From contig MEDY01000046.1 of the NCBI GenBank assembly GCA_001724265.1, positions 1 through 64,000 of the forward strand: DNA of 64,000 nucleotides. Direction: 5' to 3'. This DNA is from Rhizaria sp. SCN 62-66 (taxonomy: Eukaryota; Rhizaria, unplaced). Both the position numbers and the translations under genes were made by a program. This document shows positions 10,891 to 23,714 of the stretch, in pieces. Every line of letters begins with the position of its first letter. Position 1 is the stretch's first letter. Under the pieces are notes generated by a model. It saw only the letters and a program-made list of their open reading frames with translations. It ran no database searches and was not told where the DNA came from.

Positions 10891-13800
10891 ATGAGTGCGC
10901 CTGCTGACGCCGCGGCCCCCGCCGCCTCAGTGCGCTCCACGGGCCCGCACCGTCTCTACGTCTCGGGCCTTCCGCCCACCATCACAGAGGCCGAGCTGGC
11001 CGGCCGCTTCGTTTCTTACGGCACCGTCTCAGACATCCACATTGCGCGCGGCGACCCGCTTCTTGCGCTGGAGCAGGGCAAGGAGGCCGGCGCGCGCGCC
11101 TGCCGCGGCTTCGCGCACCTCAGCGTCGCTTGCTCTTCTGCGAGCTTGGCGTCGCTGCTCGCCGCGTTCCGCAACTCGACCTGGCGCGGCCGCCAGTTCA
11201 TCGTCGAGCTGGCCGCAACCCCGCGCCTGGTGGGGCCCGCTGCGCCTGCGTTCCGCGCACAGGAGGCCGTGGCGTACAAGGCTCACGTCAACGCCGGCAT
11301 TCACAAGCGGATGGCGAACCGTTTCGGCACCGAGCCCGACGGGACGCTGCGCCTTAACACGGACTCGGCCGTCTCGGTCAAGCTGCCCACGGTGATGAAG
11401 CGCCTCTCCGTCCCGCTCGACGCGCAGCGCGTGTTGATCGTGCCCGACGCCGCCGCCGCGCAGGCCGCGACGGAGCACGCAGACGCAGTCCGTGCCGCTC
11501 GCGCCGCCGCGGCCGAGGTCGAGGCCGTCGCTACCACGGCCTTCAAGAACGCCTACTACGCCAACGCGGCGTACGAGGCGGACCCCACGGCCGAGACCTC
11601 CGCCGCTGCAGCCGCCGCCGCCGCCGAGGCCCGCGCCACGCGCGCCGCTGCGGATGAAGCTCTGTTAGCGCCGGCGACCGAGCGGTTCATCGTGCCACCG
11701 CGCGCGGTTGTCGTGCTGCCAACGAAGCCCGTTGCGCCCTCCGCTATCGCGGAGAAGGTCGTCGCCGGGCTCGACAAGCTCGTCTGCGAACGCTTTGGCC
11801 CCTCGGCTGCGGTTGCCGCACTCGCCGCGCCGCTGACTGCGGCGCAGCAGGCCCGCCGCGCGCGCGCCGTCTCCGCCTCCGACTCCGCCAACGACGGCGA
11901 CGGCGACGAAGGCGATGAGAGCGACGAGGCGGAGGACGACGGCCAGCCGGACTCGTGCGACGAGCTGGAAGAAGAGGCCGCCGCCGTGCCGCGCCGCCGT
12001 CTCGCGCCCGGCGCGCCCCCCGCGGCGCGGCTCTGCGGCGCGCTTGCCACCGACCTCGACGACGCCGACGCCGTCGCTGCCGCGGGCGCGAAGGGCTTCC
12101 CCGCGGCGCTGCTCGCCGCCGCCGACGCCGCCACCGTGCGGTCGCGCCGCGGCGGGCTGGTGCTGGCCCGCATGACTCGCTCGCAGCAAGCCTCCGCCGC
12201 CGCCGTGGCCGCCGCGGCCGCCGCGGTGGCGTCCTGCCCGCACGCGTCCAACTGGTTCCCGCCGGCCCCCGCGGCCGGCGCTGCGCCCGCCGCGGTGCAG
12301 CTGCAGTGCGTGGCGCCGCACCCAGTCACCGCGGCGGCCACGAGCGCGCTGGCCGAGTGGCTCACCGTTGCCGCGCTGGCGGAGCGCGAGACCGAGGAGG
12401 AGAAGCGCGCCGCCGCGGCCCGCGCCGCTGAGGCCGCGCGCGTCGCCGCCGAGAAGGCTGAGGCTGCGCGGATGGCGGCCGAGAAGCTCGCCGCGTCGCG
12501 CGCCGCCGCCGAGAAGGCCGCTGCCGCCGCCGCGGCGCTATTTAAGATCAAGCGCCGCACCAAGGCCCCCGCCGCGCCCGCCGCGCCCGCCGCCACCGCC
12601 TCTGCGACGGCTGCTGAGGGCGACGCCGACAAGAAGAAGCCCGCCGCGGTGACCGGTGCGGCGGTGCTGCGCGCGCTGGACCTGGCGTTGGCGACCGCGC
12701 TCTCGGCCGAGGGCAGCGGCGCGCACGCCGACGCCGCGTTTCCCTGCGCGCGCGCCGCTAGCGGGGACCTGTTCGCGCGTCTCTGCACCGCCACTGCGGC
12801 TGCCGCTTCGGCTTTCGGTGACTCCAAGTCGTCCTCCTCGTTAGACTCTGCCAAGTCCGCGGAGACCGAAGGCCCGCTGCGCGCGCTGGTGGCCGCGGCC
12901 GTGGCCTCCGTCGCCGCCGCTGGTGCGCGCGCTGGCGCGGCGGGCGTTGCGCGCGCGACGGTGAGCGCGACGCTGCCGTACCCACCGATGCCCGCCACCA
13001 CTGAGGCCCTCGAAGCCGCGGTCTCAGTGGTGTCCTCGTCGTCGTCGTCTTCCGCTGAGTCTAGCATCAAGATCAAGGACAAGAGTGGCAACCTCCCCGC
13101 GCTCTTCACCCAGGTCCCCGACGCCGCCCCGGTGCTTTTCACCGCGCGCCTCCCCGCGCGTCTGGTGCTGTCGCGGCTCTGGTTGCTGCTGCGGCGCCGG
13201 TCCGCCGCGCGGCGCCGCGCCACCGTGCTGCTGTCGCTACTGCCACCGTTTTCCCCGCAGCACCCGCCCGCGGCGCCCGCGCCCGCCGTGCTGCGACTTG
13301 CTATCTCCCGCGCCGCGCGGCTGCTGCCCGGCGCGCTGGCGCGGTCGTCCGAGCTCAAGCTGGCTGTGGCGTCGCTGCGGCCGCCCGCGCCGTCGGCCGC
13401 GCTGCTGCACGCGCGCGCCGAGCTCAACGAGTTCATCGCTAAGCTGCAGGCGCGCGGCGTGATGTTCACTGCCGACGGCGAGTACGACGAAGAGGCGTCC
13501 AACGCCGCCGTGCACCGCGCCGCGCGCATGAGCAAGAACGAGCGCCGCCGCGACAAGGATCTCCGCCGCGCGCTGCGCAAGCTCGAGCTGGGCCCCTGGG
13601 AGCACGCGCGCCGGCTGCGGCTCGAAGGGCTTACCAACGACGCCGCGCAGCGCGCCGTGCGCAAGATGCTGCACGAGCGCAAGCGCGCAGCCGAGAATCT
13701 GGGCGAGTACGCCTTCCCCGAGGCCGCGGCGGGCGACGCGCTGGCGCTGCGTGCGCACGGGCTCGGCTTCAGCCACGGTTTTGGCGGCAAGGACGGCGAC

Positions 13801-16800
13801 GCCGTCATCGGGGTCGACGACTTCGACTTCGCGCCGGTGCCCGAGCAGCAGCTTGACGGCGACGCGCCCATCGGCGCTGACATGATGGGCGACTTCGACG
13901 ACCTTTATGGCAACAAGATCACCGCCGTCGACGCTGCAGCCGAGGCCGCCAAGGCGCGCGAGGCCGCTGAGGTCGCCGCCATCGCCGCTGCAGCCGCCGC
14001 GGCCAAGGTGGCCGACGAGGAGGAGGAGCGCGCGCGCGCCGCAGCCGCTGCGGCGGCGTCGGCGGCGGCTGAGGACCCCATTATGGCGCTGCTGAGCGCG
14101 ATGAAGCAGAAGAAGACCACCTTCACGCCCGCGCTTGTTGCTGCCTCCGTTGCTGCGGCAAAGCCCGTGACTGTGACCGCTGCTGCCGCCAAGCCCCCTG
14201 CTGCTGTTGCCGCCGCGGCGCCTGCTGTTGCATCGCCGTCGTCCAAGCTCGCTGCCAACCTTGCTGGTGGCGCTGGTGGTTTGAGTATCGGTGGTCTCAA
14301 TATCGGCGGCCTGAGTATCGGTGGCCTTAACATCGGCGGGTCGATTTTCATGTCCGACACTGACTCCACCGCTTCGGCCACAAACACGGCCACTTCCACT
14401 GCCAATGCAGCCGCAGCTGCTGCCGCCACTAAGAGCGCTGCAGTCACTGAGTCCCAGACCGTGACCGAGACCGAGGTGCTCGTGGAGGCCCTCTGGGACG
14501 CCCCCGCGCTGTCTGAGCTGCTGTCGCGCGCGGTCACGGACCTTTCCCGCGCCCTCTTGCGCTCGCGCGCGGCGCTGACGCGGCAGAGCGTGGCTTACTC
14601 TTCGGGCTTCGAGGAAGAGATGGCCGGTATGCGGGCGCGCAACGCCGCCGCCGCTGCCGCCGCGGCCGCCGCCGCTGCCGTGCAGGCCGTGCCGTGGGCA
14701 CCGCTGCCGACCGCGGGCGGCGCCAAGGGCCGCGCGGACCCGCACTCGCTCGCCATGGCCGCCGCGGAGGCCGCCGCGCGCCGGTCCGTCGCCGCTACAA
14801 ACACACCGGGCGCAGCGCCTGCGGTGTCTGCCACGGCTGCGGCCACAGCTGCTGCGGCGGCGGCGGCGTCGCGCGCCGGACTGTCCAAGGTCCAGGTCGC
14901 CGCCGTGGCTGCTGCGGCCGCGGCGCGTGTGTCCAAGACGTCCGTGAGCACTCTGGTCGACTCTGAGGACGAGGCAGACGACACTGCCGACGCTGTGATT
15001 GCTGAGGAGGAGAGCGAGGCCGAGAACGAGCAGGAGAAGATGATGAGCGCACCGCTCGCCGCCGCCGCCAAGGCCGCTGCCAGGCTCGAGGCTGCGGCCG
15101 CCAAGGCTGCTGCTGCCGCTGCCGCTAAGAAGGACGCTGCGGCTGCGGAGGGCAAGGACAAGAAGGGCGCCGAGCCCGTCGTCGTTGGCGCCAAGGCCAA
15201 GGCCGCGAAGGCTGTGGCTGCGGCTGCCACTGAGACTGGGGCGGACGCCAAGATTGAGGAGACTGTCACCAAGCCTGTCGCTAAGAAGGCTGCCGTCACT
15301 GCTGCGAAGCCTGCCGCTGCTGCCATGACGGACGGCAGCGACGACGAGGCCCCTGTCCCTGCTCCCGTTGCTAGTCCCAAGGCCAAGGCCGCCACCACTA
15401 CAAAACCCGCTACTGAGAACAAGACTGTCCCCAGCGCTGCCGTTAACTCCTTGAGCGCCACTGCCAACACCGACGCTGACGCCGACGCCGACTCGTACGA
15501 GGTCGTGGCCGAGGCCGATGCCGACGCTGACGCCGAAGCCACAAAGCCCGAGAAGACGAAGAAGAAGCGCGAGAAGAAGCGCGCTGCGCCGGTCAACGCG
15601 CGCCTCGACGCGGCCTCGGGCGCCTTCGCCGGTCTGCGCGGCTTCACGGCCACGGCCGCGGCGACGGGTGCTACGGTCACCGGGCCGGCCGCGGACCTCA
15701 ACGCCCGCCGCAGCGCGCTCATGGCGGCGTTCGCGGACGACAGCGACAGCGACGACGCCGCCGCGGCCCCCAACGCGCTACTCCGCCGCGCAGCGACAAA
15801 CCCGGCCGCGTACCGCGCCTTCAGCCCCGCGACCGCGGCGGCGGCCGCTCTGGCGGGGACCGCGGCCGAGGACGACGGGTTCGTCGTCGTGGAGACGGCG
15901 GACCGCGAGGATGGCATCTACGACGACGACGCCGGGCGCGTCGAGGATTGGTCCGACGTCGACCTCGACGACGGCAAGGCCTCCGCGCACGCGCTTGACG
16001 AGGACCCCTCGACGGCGCACCGCCGCGCGCGTGCTCGCGGCGCTCTGGCCGCGCAACGCCGCGCCGCGATGATCGCCTTCGCGCGCGCGGAGCAGCGCAT
16101 TGCGTCGGGGCTCGCCGTCGCCGACGTCGACGCTGCACTCGGCAGCACCGAGTTCGCGGACGCCGAGGCCGACTCCGCCGCCGACGTTACCGCTGCTGCG
16201 GAGGGCGAGGGCGACAGTACTGCCGCGCCCGTGTCTGCCGCCGCGGCTGCGGCCAAGGCTGCGCGTATCGCGGCGGGCAAGGCTGCCGCGGCGGCAACGT
16301 CTGCGCTGCGTCTCGCGGCGCGGTTCGACGACTTCTCGGCCGCGGATGAGTACGTCGGTCTCGTCGACGGGCTCGACGGCGTCGAGGCCGACGCGCCCAG
16401 CGCCAGCGCCAAGGCCAAGGCCAAGGCCAAGGCCAAGGCCAGGGCTGCCTCAGTTGGCGGCAAGGATGCGGCGTCCGCGCGCGGTGCTGCCCGCGCGCCC
16501 CGCGGCCGCGGCGGCGACGGCGACGCGGCCGAGAGTGGCGAGCCCCGCAAGCGCCGCGAGTCCCGCGAGTCCCGCGAGCCCCGCGCCCCGCGCGAGCCGC
16601 GTGCACCGCGCGGTGACGGCGCTGGTGATGCAGGCGATGGCAGCAGCGAGCAGCGCAGCCAGAGCGTGCCGCCGCGCGCGCCCCGCGGCGGTCGCCCCGA
16701 GGGCTCGAGCCAGGAGCGCAGCAGCAGCGCGGGGGGCCGCAAGCCCAAGACGGGGAAACCGCCGCTGTCGTTCAAGTCTGCCCCCAAGGGTACCAAGGGC

Positions 16801-18825
16801 GCGCTGGGTCCGCGTGGCGGCAAGGCCGTCGACACGCGGCGCCGCAGCGGCGTCGAGATCCGCCTTGCGCGCAAGGCCAAGCGCACCACGCCCGACGGCG
16901 GCGCTGCCGCGCCCCCTAGCGGCGAGGGCGGGTTCAAGACCAAAAAGCGCCAGGACTCGCGCGTCGGTGCGCGCGTGTGCAAGAAGGACTACAAGGAGAA
17001 AGGCGAGCGCCCCGACGGGTCCGTGCTCTACGCTGCGCCGCGCCCCGCCAAGGGCGGCTGCTGCGGCGCCGTGAGCAAGTAGGCGGTTTGCGGAGCTGCG
17101 AATAAGACTGCGACCGCGACCGTGACCATGACTGTGACCGCGTGCGGCGTGATCGGGCTGTCTGCGGACCGCGCGAGCATGTACGACAACAAGACGTGCA
17201 AGAAAGACATCAAGGAAAAGGGTGAGAAGAGTGACAAGAAGGAGAAAAAGGACAAGAAGGAGAAGAAGGATAAGAAGGCTGCTGCTGCTGATGACAACGG
17301 AGATGAGGAACCTCTTTTCTCATTTGGCGTTACTTCGCCCTCCAAGGCCGCTGCTGCTCCTATCATCACAGCAACTTCTGCTCCTGCGCTTGACTTTTCG
17401 ACTGCTGCTGCACCTGCCGCGGCTGCGCCCGTTGCTCCGCCTGCCGTCGTTGCACCTGCCGCTTTGCCGGCTGCTGCGTCTGCTAAGGCCGGTGGCTTCT
17501 CTTTCGGTTTCAGCGACCCCGCTGACGCCGCACCTGCCTCTGTTACTGTCCCGGCGGCTGCTGCTGCTGCCGCTCCTGCTCCCAATTCTGGTGGCTTCTC
17601 GTTTGGCTTCAGCGACCCTGCAGCTGCCCCCGTTGCGCCCGCTGCTGCTGCTGCTGCTGCTGATGCTGCTGCTTCGAAGAGCGGCGGTTTTTCATTCGGG
17701 TTCTCCGACCCAACAGCTCCCTCTGCTGCCGTCACCTCTGCGGCTGCCGCAGCTGCCGCGGTTCCCGCCGCTGGCAGCGGCGCGGCGCCGACAACGGACG
17801 CCCAAGCCGCGCTGCGCGCGCGCTTCCGCGTGTACACGGACTCCGACTTGGTGTCCTTCACGCTCTCCGGCGGTCAGGGCACGCTGCACGCGGGCACGCG
17901 CGGCGTCGTCAAGGCAATGGCCGATGGCATGGTCAAGCGCCTCGAGACGGCGCACCAGGATGCCAACGCGCTGCTCGTGCCAGAGCACGTCGCCTTGCAG
18001 AAACAGCACGAGTCACTTGCCACGGTTGCACCGGAGGTTGTGGCGGCGGCGGCCAAGCCCAAGTTCAGCTTTGGCTTCACCTCTGCTGAGGAGACGAGCT
18101 ACGCGAATGCTGCTGCTCCTGCTGCTGCCCCCGCTGTCCTGGCCCCCGTTGCGGCCAAGGGCGGCTTCAGCTTCGGATTCGCAGCTCCCGACGATGCCAC
18201 GTCTTCCGCCTCTGCGTCCGCCGCTGACTCCGGTACCACTGCTCCTGCGACCGGCGCGAGCGCGCTGGCGGCACGGTTCGCCGCGCCCTCGCAGCGCACG
18301 CAGGTGATTCCCTCTGCCGCTGGTGAGGCGCGTGTGACCGCGCTGGGCAAGGACATGACCTCAGCCGTGGCGGCTGCGGCTGCGGCTAAGGCGGCCCAGG
18401 AGGCGGCGGTCAAGGAGGCGGCTGAGGCTGCAGCGGCCGCGGCGGCGCTGCGCGGGGCCAAGACCGAGGAGGAGCGCGCCGCGGCCGCCAAGGCTGCCGA
18501 GCGCGCGGCGCGGGAGGAGAAGCGGCAGCGCGCCAAGGCGGCGGACGTGAACATGATGCTTGCGCAGGCCACGATGGCCGCGGCGGCGCAGTGGGGCGGC
18601 GACGGCAAGAAGAAGGACAAGAAAGACAAAAAAGACAAGAAGGACAAGAAGGACGACGCCAGCATTGCAGGCAGTGGTGTGAGCGCGTTCATGCGCGACA
18701 GCACGTTCGAAGAGGACGGCGAGAAGGCGTGGAGCCGGCACAAACGCACTGCGGAGAAGGACTACAAGTCTAGCATGCATGCGGCCCGCAACAAGCGTCC
18801 GCGTGAAGCAGGGTCGCGCAAGTAA
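10891..18825 (+). CDS. RRM nucleolar protein, NOL8-like, containing one in-frame UAG
   Basis: One reading frame of 2645 codons interrupted only by UAG at 17080-17082 (codon 2064); ends in UAA. The N-terminus is an RRM (about residues 21-110) with RNP2-like LYVSGL and RNP1-like CRGFAHLSV, followed by a conserved-looking KRMANRFG region as in NOL8. The middle is dominated by Ala-rich coiled segments, acidic patches and basic Lys/Arg tracts, typical of nucleolar proteins. After the UAG come five FSFGF repeats and a basic C-terminus (AWSRHKRTAEKDY) that resembles the end of NOL8. The RRM and the NOL8-like tail thus lie on opposite sides of the UAG. Only 39 nt separate the UAG from the next ATG, with no AT-rich promoter, so two genes are unlikely. 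NOL8 acts in large ribosomal subunit maturation; that role is inferred. Family assignment is moderate because most of the length is low complexity. Confidence 0.6.
14275..14340 (+). repeat. Tandem GGL(S/N)I pentapeptide repeat
   Basis: Four 15-nt units within the NOL8-like gene encode GGLSI/GGLNI. Synonymous differences between units show the repeat is maintained at the protein level. Confidence 0.85.
16411..16440 (+). repeat. (AAGGCC)5 hexanucleotide repeat
   Basis: Five perfect units encode alternating Lys-Ala in the NOL8-like protein, just before an RG/RE-rich basic stretch. Confidence 0.9.
17080..17082 (+). other. In-frame UAG, NOL8-like codon 2064
   Basis: Followed directly by GCG and an open frame to UAA at 18823. 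Read as a sense codon. Confidence 0.8.
17491..18180 (+). repeat. Dispersed FSFGF (FG-type) repeats
   Basis: Five copies: near 17491, 17591, 17681 (each FSFGFSDP), 18061 (FSFGFTS) and 18160 (FSFGFAAP), separated by Ala/Pro linkers. They resemble FG motifs or the FTFSFF segment of NOL8. Confidence 0.8.
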
Positions 18826-19463
18826 GTCTGCGCACATTATTATGCACACTGCAACTGTTGTGTTACAGCCAGCCGACCAACTGCCTACTGCATATTGCAA
18901 GCTTCTGAAACTTCCAACTACGAAGAACACGCACTGTTAATATTATATATTCTTGTTAATTACTATTACTGAGTATCTCATTCAAGGTACGCAATACATT
19001 GACCATCATTTGTTATCTCGACATAATGTTACGCGGTGGTTATTGCAACGCTCTTCGAGGTATATCCTGATGTGATATGCTTAGATGAAAAAGTTTTATT
19101 ATGGGGTAGCTTTCTTCCGTTAGGCAAATATCAGTAGAGCATATGGGCTTTCGTTGTCTTTGTTTCGTCACGTACTCTTCCGATTCAGCTTTTTCACCAC
19201 ATATGCGTTTTCTGCTTTTTCGCAGCATCGTTCGTTCGTCCAGCTGCTGCATCACCTTGAAGGCAAGTTGGATCTTGACCTATCGTGAAACAAATTGAGC
19301 GTCAAAGTGAGTGTCAGATAGTGAAGCAAATATATTCGCAGTTTTATGCTATATTCAAATTCAGAGTGCGTTGGTGAATTGTTTTTGTAGCTGTATCTTA
19401 TTTTTCTCATCAGGCCTCTTAACTTGTCAAAAACATGCTTGCCCACTCCGAGAGAAGGAGCGG
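18826..19463. other. Intergenic, AT-rich
   Basis: 3' flank of the NOL8-like gene and 5' region of the next gene. A pyrimidine tract ending CATCAG near 19412 could be a 5' UTR splice acceptor, but no donor is clear. No other feature seen. Confidence 0.4.
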
Positions 19464-22400
19464 ATGTCCCACGTATTCCCTTCCTCTCCCCACCCAGCAG
19501 TGTTTCTCGACACTGTTCGTGCGGTTGACGCTACCCCCGTGTCTACAACGGCACTGAGCTCATTCATCACCGCCATTGAGGCACACACCTCCATTGCTCC
19601 ATCTTCATCATCGCAGTTCTCAGACTACTGGGTTGCTGCAGCCGCTGACGAGGCAGCCAAGCTATTTCGTAGTCTTCCACGCGACGAGATTGCCGAACGC
19701 ATTCGCCCCTTAATCTCTTCTGCTCCTGTCGCTGGCACTGCTTCAAAGGATGATGCATCGAGCGCTGCTGCTGCTCCGGGTGCAGGCGTTGCCATCCACT
19801 CAGTGTTCTCCGCGCTTGCTGAGGCCAACGCGGCTCGTGCTGCGGGCGGCTTTGCTGTTAGTGTTGCACCCCTTTCAGATGCTTCTCGGTTTCCCACTGT
19901 TGCTGCCACCGTGTTCTCCACTTCGAAGCCGAAGCAGGGCGGCGCGAAGCAAACTGCTGCAGCAGATGCTGGGAGCGCTCCGTCGTATGAAACGCGCTCG
20001 TACAAGACCGACATGATGATGGAGTCTCCTGGCACCGGATTTGACACCGCACCCCTTGCTGCTTATGTTGACGGGCTTTCCGCGACAAACAGTGACGCTA
20101 ACTCTGCTGCGAGCGTCACTGTGCTTTCGGACGGCACCAAGCGCGTCTGCGGCTCTGTCCTGTGCGCCCGCGCGCCCGCGACTGTTGGCCGCGCGCACAC
20201 GTTGCTGTTCCCACAACCACCAGCGCTTCCCGCGGCCGCGGTTGCTATCCCGAGCACCTCAGCAGCTGCCAATCCTGACACCAGCGTTGAGACCCGTGCG
20301 GCAACCGTGCGCGTGTCTCCGTTCGCTCCCTCATGGGCGCTGCACTCTGCGCGCAACGCAGGCCCGCGCGTGCCGCGCATCCCGGCCTACGCGCCGCTGG
20401 TTTTTGCACTTGACCCGGTCCCGCACGCTACTGTCGTCGCGCGCACGAACAAAGGCGGCAAGGCCCTTGCTGCGAATACGGCCGCAGGTGTGGCTGGCGC
20501 GTGGAGCCTGGCGGGCGTGCTTGTGCAGTCACCGTCCGCGGTTGAAGCCGCATACGAGCCCGTTGCCGCGGGCGCTGCAGAGACCGACCAGGGCCCTGTG
20601 CGCCCTGCGCTTGGGGCCGCCCTGACCGCAGTTGCGCCCGACACCGCCGTGGCGACTGCGACGGAGGTTCTGCTCACACCATACTCGAAGGCGTACTTCG
20701 CTCCTGTTGGCAGTAAGAATGCGACAGCTCCTGCCATCAATGCGACAGAACACCTGTCGCCTCCTGCCGCGGTGCCGCCATTTGCTTTGACCGGTGGTCG
20801 GGACTCATATTCCCCGCTGCCTGCAGTCACTCTTCCGGCCCCCGCGACTGCGAGCGCTGGCGATACTGCAGCTCTAGTGTCCCCGCTGTGTGCGGCGGCG
20901 GCATGGCGGCCTGCGACTGTGGCGCCGCGCGTGTCTGTTGCGCACACGACGTTTCTGCCTCACGCATTTGGTTTGCACGCGCTGCATCCCGTATATGTGT
21001 TCACTCCGCATGCCTCCAACAACAGTACTGAGAGTCCTGAGCAAAGCAGCAGTGCTGCTGCTGTAGGGCCGAGCGTGTTAGTTGACCCCGTCGGCTTCCT
21101 TGTGCTTGTGGAGACGCCCGCCGCCGCGTGGGCGCACGCGCTCGACACGGCCAAGGACACCGTGCGCTGCGCGTGGCCGCGCCCGGCGCCCACAGTCACC
21201 AGTAGCAATAGCAGTGCGGACGCGTGGGCGCAGCTGGAGGACCGTCAGGCGCGCCGTCTACTGATTGCTGTGGAGGCGCTGCAGCAGCAGGTGACGAACG
21301 TGTTGGCGCCGTCGCTGCTCAGCATGGCGCGACTGGGCGCCGCGATGGGCATGTCGGACGACAGCTAGCGGAGTCTGAACGACATGACTGGCTACATGGC
21401 AGAGATCATCGCTGCTGTGCGGCCCGGCGCAACCACGCCCGCGACTGGCGACAGTGCTGCGGCGGACGCGACCAGCGCTGCGGGGCCCGCGACAGGACTT
21501 CTGCGGCTGTCGGTGTTTCCGCGCACTGCGCTAACGCGTCTTGAGGGCCACCTCAGTCAGTTCACGTCTCATGGCGGCGAGGCTGCCGCGATGTTCCCTT
21601 CCGTGGCCCAGGCTGCCGCTGAGCTTGAGGCCGCGAAGCTTGCAACTGCTGACCTGCGTGCAGTCGCCGCAGCGGCTGCCGCATGTGTCACCGCGGGCTC
21701 TGCATACGTTGCGTCAACAGGCGCGCTCGCGGCGGGCGCTGCTGCTGAGCTCCTGCGCAATCACGGCATTGACGCGGCGTCCCGCATCGAATTGCCGCGC
21801 GATCTGATGACACCACAGGAGGCGGCGCGTCCTTGGGGCACGGTCATGTCGCCGAAGAATGTGTCCCCGCCCGCTGCTGCAGCGCTGGCGGCGCGCTGGG
21901 CGCTGCTGACGACGGAGCAGCGCACTGCGGCGCGCGCTGTGGCCGCTCTCAAGCAGTGGCTTGCGGAGACCGATGTCGACTTTGACGCCCCTCCGCCGCC
22001 CGCGGGCGCAGACACCAGCGACGCGACTGCGAGCTCAAACGCGAGCGCGGGGACGGGCGCTGTCGGCGTTGCTGGCCGTGTTGGCTCTGTGTCGTTCCTG
22101 GCAGAACTGCAGTCTGCGCGCAAGACGCGTCGCAGTGTCATGGACTACACTCTCGGCGACGGCGGACCACTGGCGGTGCTCTTTGGCGGCGGCGCGCACG
22201 GACAGGACGCAGCGCAACAGGCTATGAAGCTGCGGCAACAGTGGGCGCAGAAGGTTGAGGCCGAGCGCGGCGTTGTCATGGTCGGTCCACGTGTTGACCC
22301 GCTCTTCTTCACGCAAAAGGACGCGTACAAGGTAAGCATCGCCGTGTTTCACAACTGAAATGTCGTATACTTCTACAAATTGTGCAACGTATACTTAAAA

Positions 22401-23293
22401 AAAACACCCACTTGATTTATGTATTTCTTTGTTTATAGCACGTTTTGACTATGATCGAACGCATGGAGAGCGCTGTGATCCGCGTCGGCGCTGCGCAGAC
22501 GCCCGTGATTGGCACTGCGGCCGCTGGCGGCGTGCCCGTTTCCGCGCAGACGATCCTCAGCGCACTGTTCCACGGCATGGGCTACGTCGCGATGGACCGC
22601 GGCGGCCTCATATTTCTGCTTGACCAGAACATCGCCTTCCTGCCGCTGGACGCCCCGCCGCGCGCCCGCGCAGTCGTGCACCGTGCACGCGACGCGGGCC
22701 GCGTGCTCCGCAAGGCGCGCCGCGATCACCCGCAAAAGAAGCTCTCTCTGCGCGTCAACTGGGACCTGAACGGCGTTATTGCGGCGCTGCGGAAGCACCA
22801 TTCGAGCTCGTGGATCACGACGGACCTGGAGGTTGTATGGACGCAGATGCACCGCGCAGGCACGATGCTCACGTTCGAGCTGTACTGGGGCGAGGAGCTC
22901 ATCGCGGCAGATGTCGTGCATCTCATCATGCGCTGCGCGTACGTGGCGACGCGTTTCTCATCGCGTTCGAACGAGCACCGCGCTTTGCAGCCGGGTTTCT
23001 TGCTTGCCTTTGTTGCAGCGCGCGCACTGAGGGAGGCTGGAGTGCTGCTCTGGAGCCTCGGCGGCGTCGACCAGTCTTCCGCGATGGCGTACAAGCACGA
23101 GATTGCGGTGACTGAGCCCGGTGCCGTGTTTTCTGCACGGTTCAGGGCGGTGCGCAATCTGGGACCGATCATGCAGACTGTGCCCGGGGAGAACGGAGCG
23201 GCGCCGACACAGAAGCCTGTGTACTGCCCCTTCCCTCTTCACAGCGTTCTCGTCGAAGATATCACGGACGCGCACGTCCTATCTTTTGATTGA
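19464..23293 (+). CDS. Large protein with C-terminal L/F-tRNA-protein transferase-like domain, one in-frame UAG
   Basis: Join(19464..22331,22439..23293), 1240 aa, UGA stop. UAG at 21366-21368 (codon 635) splits the frame, and the same frame reopens at once (CGG AGT CTG AAC GAC ATG). The 107-nt intron (GTAAGC...TTATAG) is phase 0. The last ~230 residues resemble bacterial Aat, the acetyltransferase-fold enzyme that attaches Leu/Phe to N-terminal Arg/Lys for N-end-rule degradation: SSWITTDLEVVWTQMHRAG matches the TWIT...AYxxLHxxG motif, then FELYWGEELIAAD and FLLAFVAARALREAGV. The N-terminal 1000 residues are Ala-rich and unrecognised, with a short helical stretch before the UAG (EALQQQVTNVLAPSLLSMAR). 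Start 19464 is the ATG that begins the GC-rich part; an upstream ATG at 19311 lies in AT-rich leader. The Aat call is from motif memory only. Confidence 0.55.
21366..21368 (+). other. In-frame UAG, Aat-like gene codon 635
   Basis: Lies between two long in-frame open stretches of the same low-complexity Ala-rich protein. Confidence 0.75.
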
Positions 23294-23714
23294 GTACATA
23301 GTAGCGTTTGCGGACCTTATGCTTATGACTGCTGACGACCACAGCATTCCCCGCCGTTCTACATTCAAGTCACTATTACCTGCGATCTGAAATCAAATTT
23401 TACTCTTGGTTCTATTTCAACTTTCACCCCGTTCACGGCCTGTGTTAAGCTGACAACGACCGTGAGCACTTGTCAGTTGCGTTTACGAGGCCACTGATCA
23501 GGCGCTTACGAATACACTATGATCTACATTAAGAAAATCGCATTATAGGCAAACACGCATTGGACAAGGTAGATATATGCTTTATATTAGTATTGATATT
23601 TCTATTATTGTTAGAGACACACATCTATGTCTCGATTTTCACCTAGTCAGCAGCCGAGCTAATCCCACTGCCTTGCACTCCTTGTCAACTTGAACAACAA
23701 CTCCACAGAGACTT
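23294..23714. other. Intergenic, AT-rich
   Basis: 3' flank of the Aat-like gene. A GTACAT...CACAG pair at 23294-23344 could be a 51-nt intron opening a short frame, but it is shorter than any other intron and is not called. Confidence 0.4.

Noticed and set aside
11556-13883. Antisense ORF of 775 codons over the NOL8-like gene
   Set aside because: Same GC-driven shadow effect; the RRM and coding bias are on the plus strand.
17071-17106. A 36-nt intron (GTGAGC...ATAAG) that would remove the UAG in the NOL8-like gene
   Set aside because: Far shorter than the 107-208 nt introns seen here and lacks the GTACG donor. The UAG in other genes needs a general explanation anyway.
23294-23344. 51-nt intron and extra C-terminal exon after the Aat-like domain
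   Set aside because: Too short, donor off consensus (GTACAT), and the downstream frame has AT-rich codon use.
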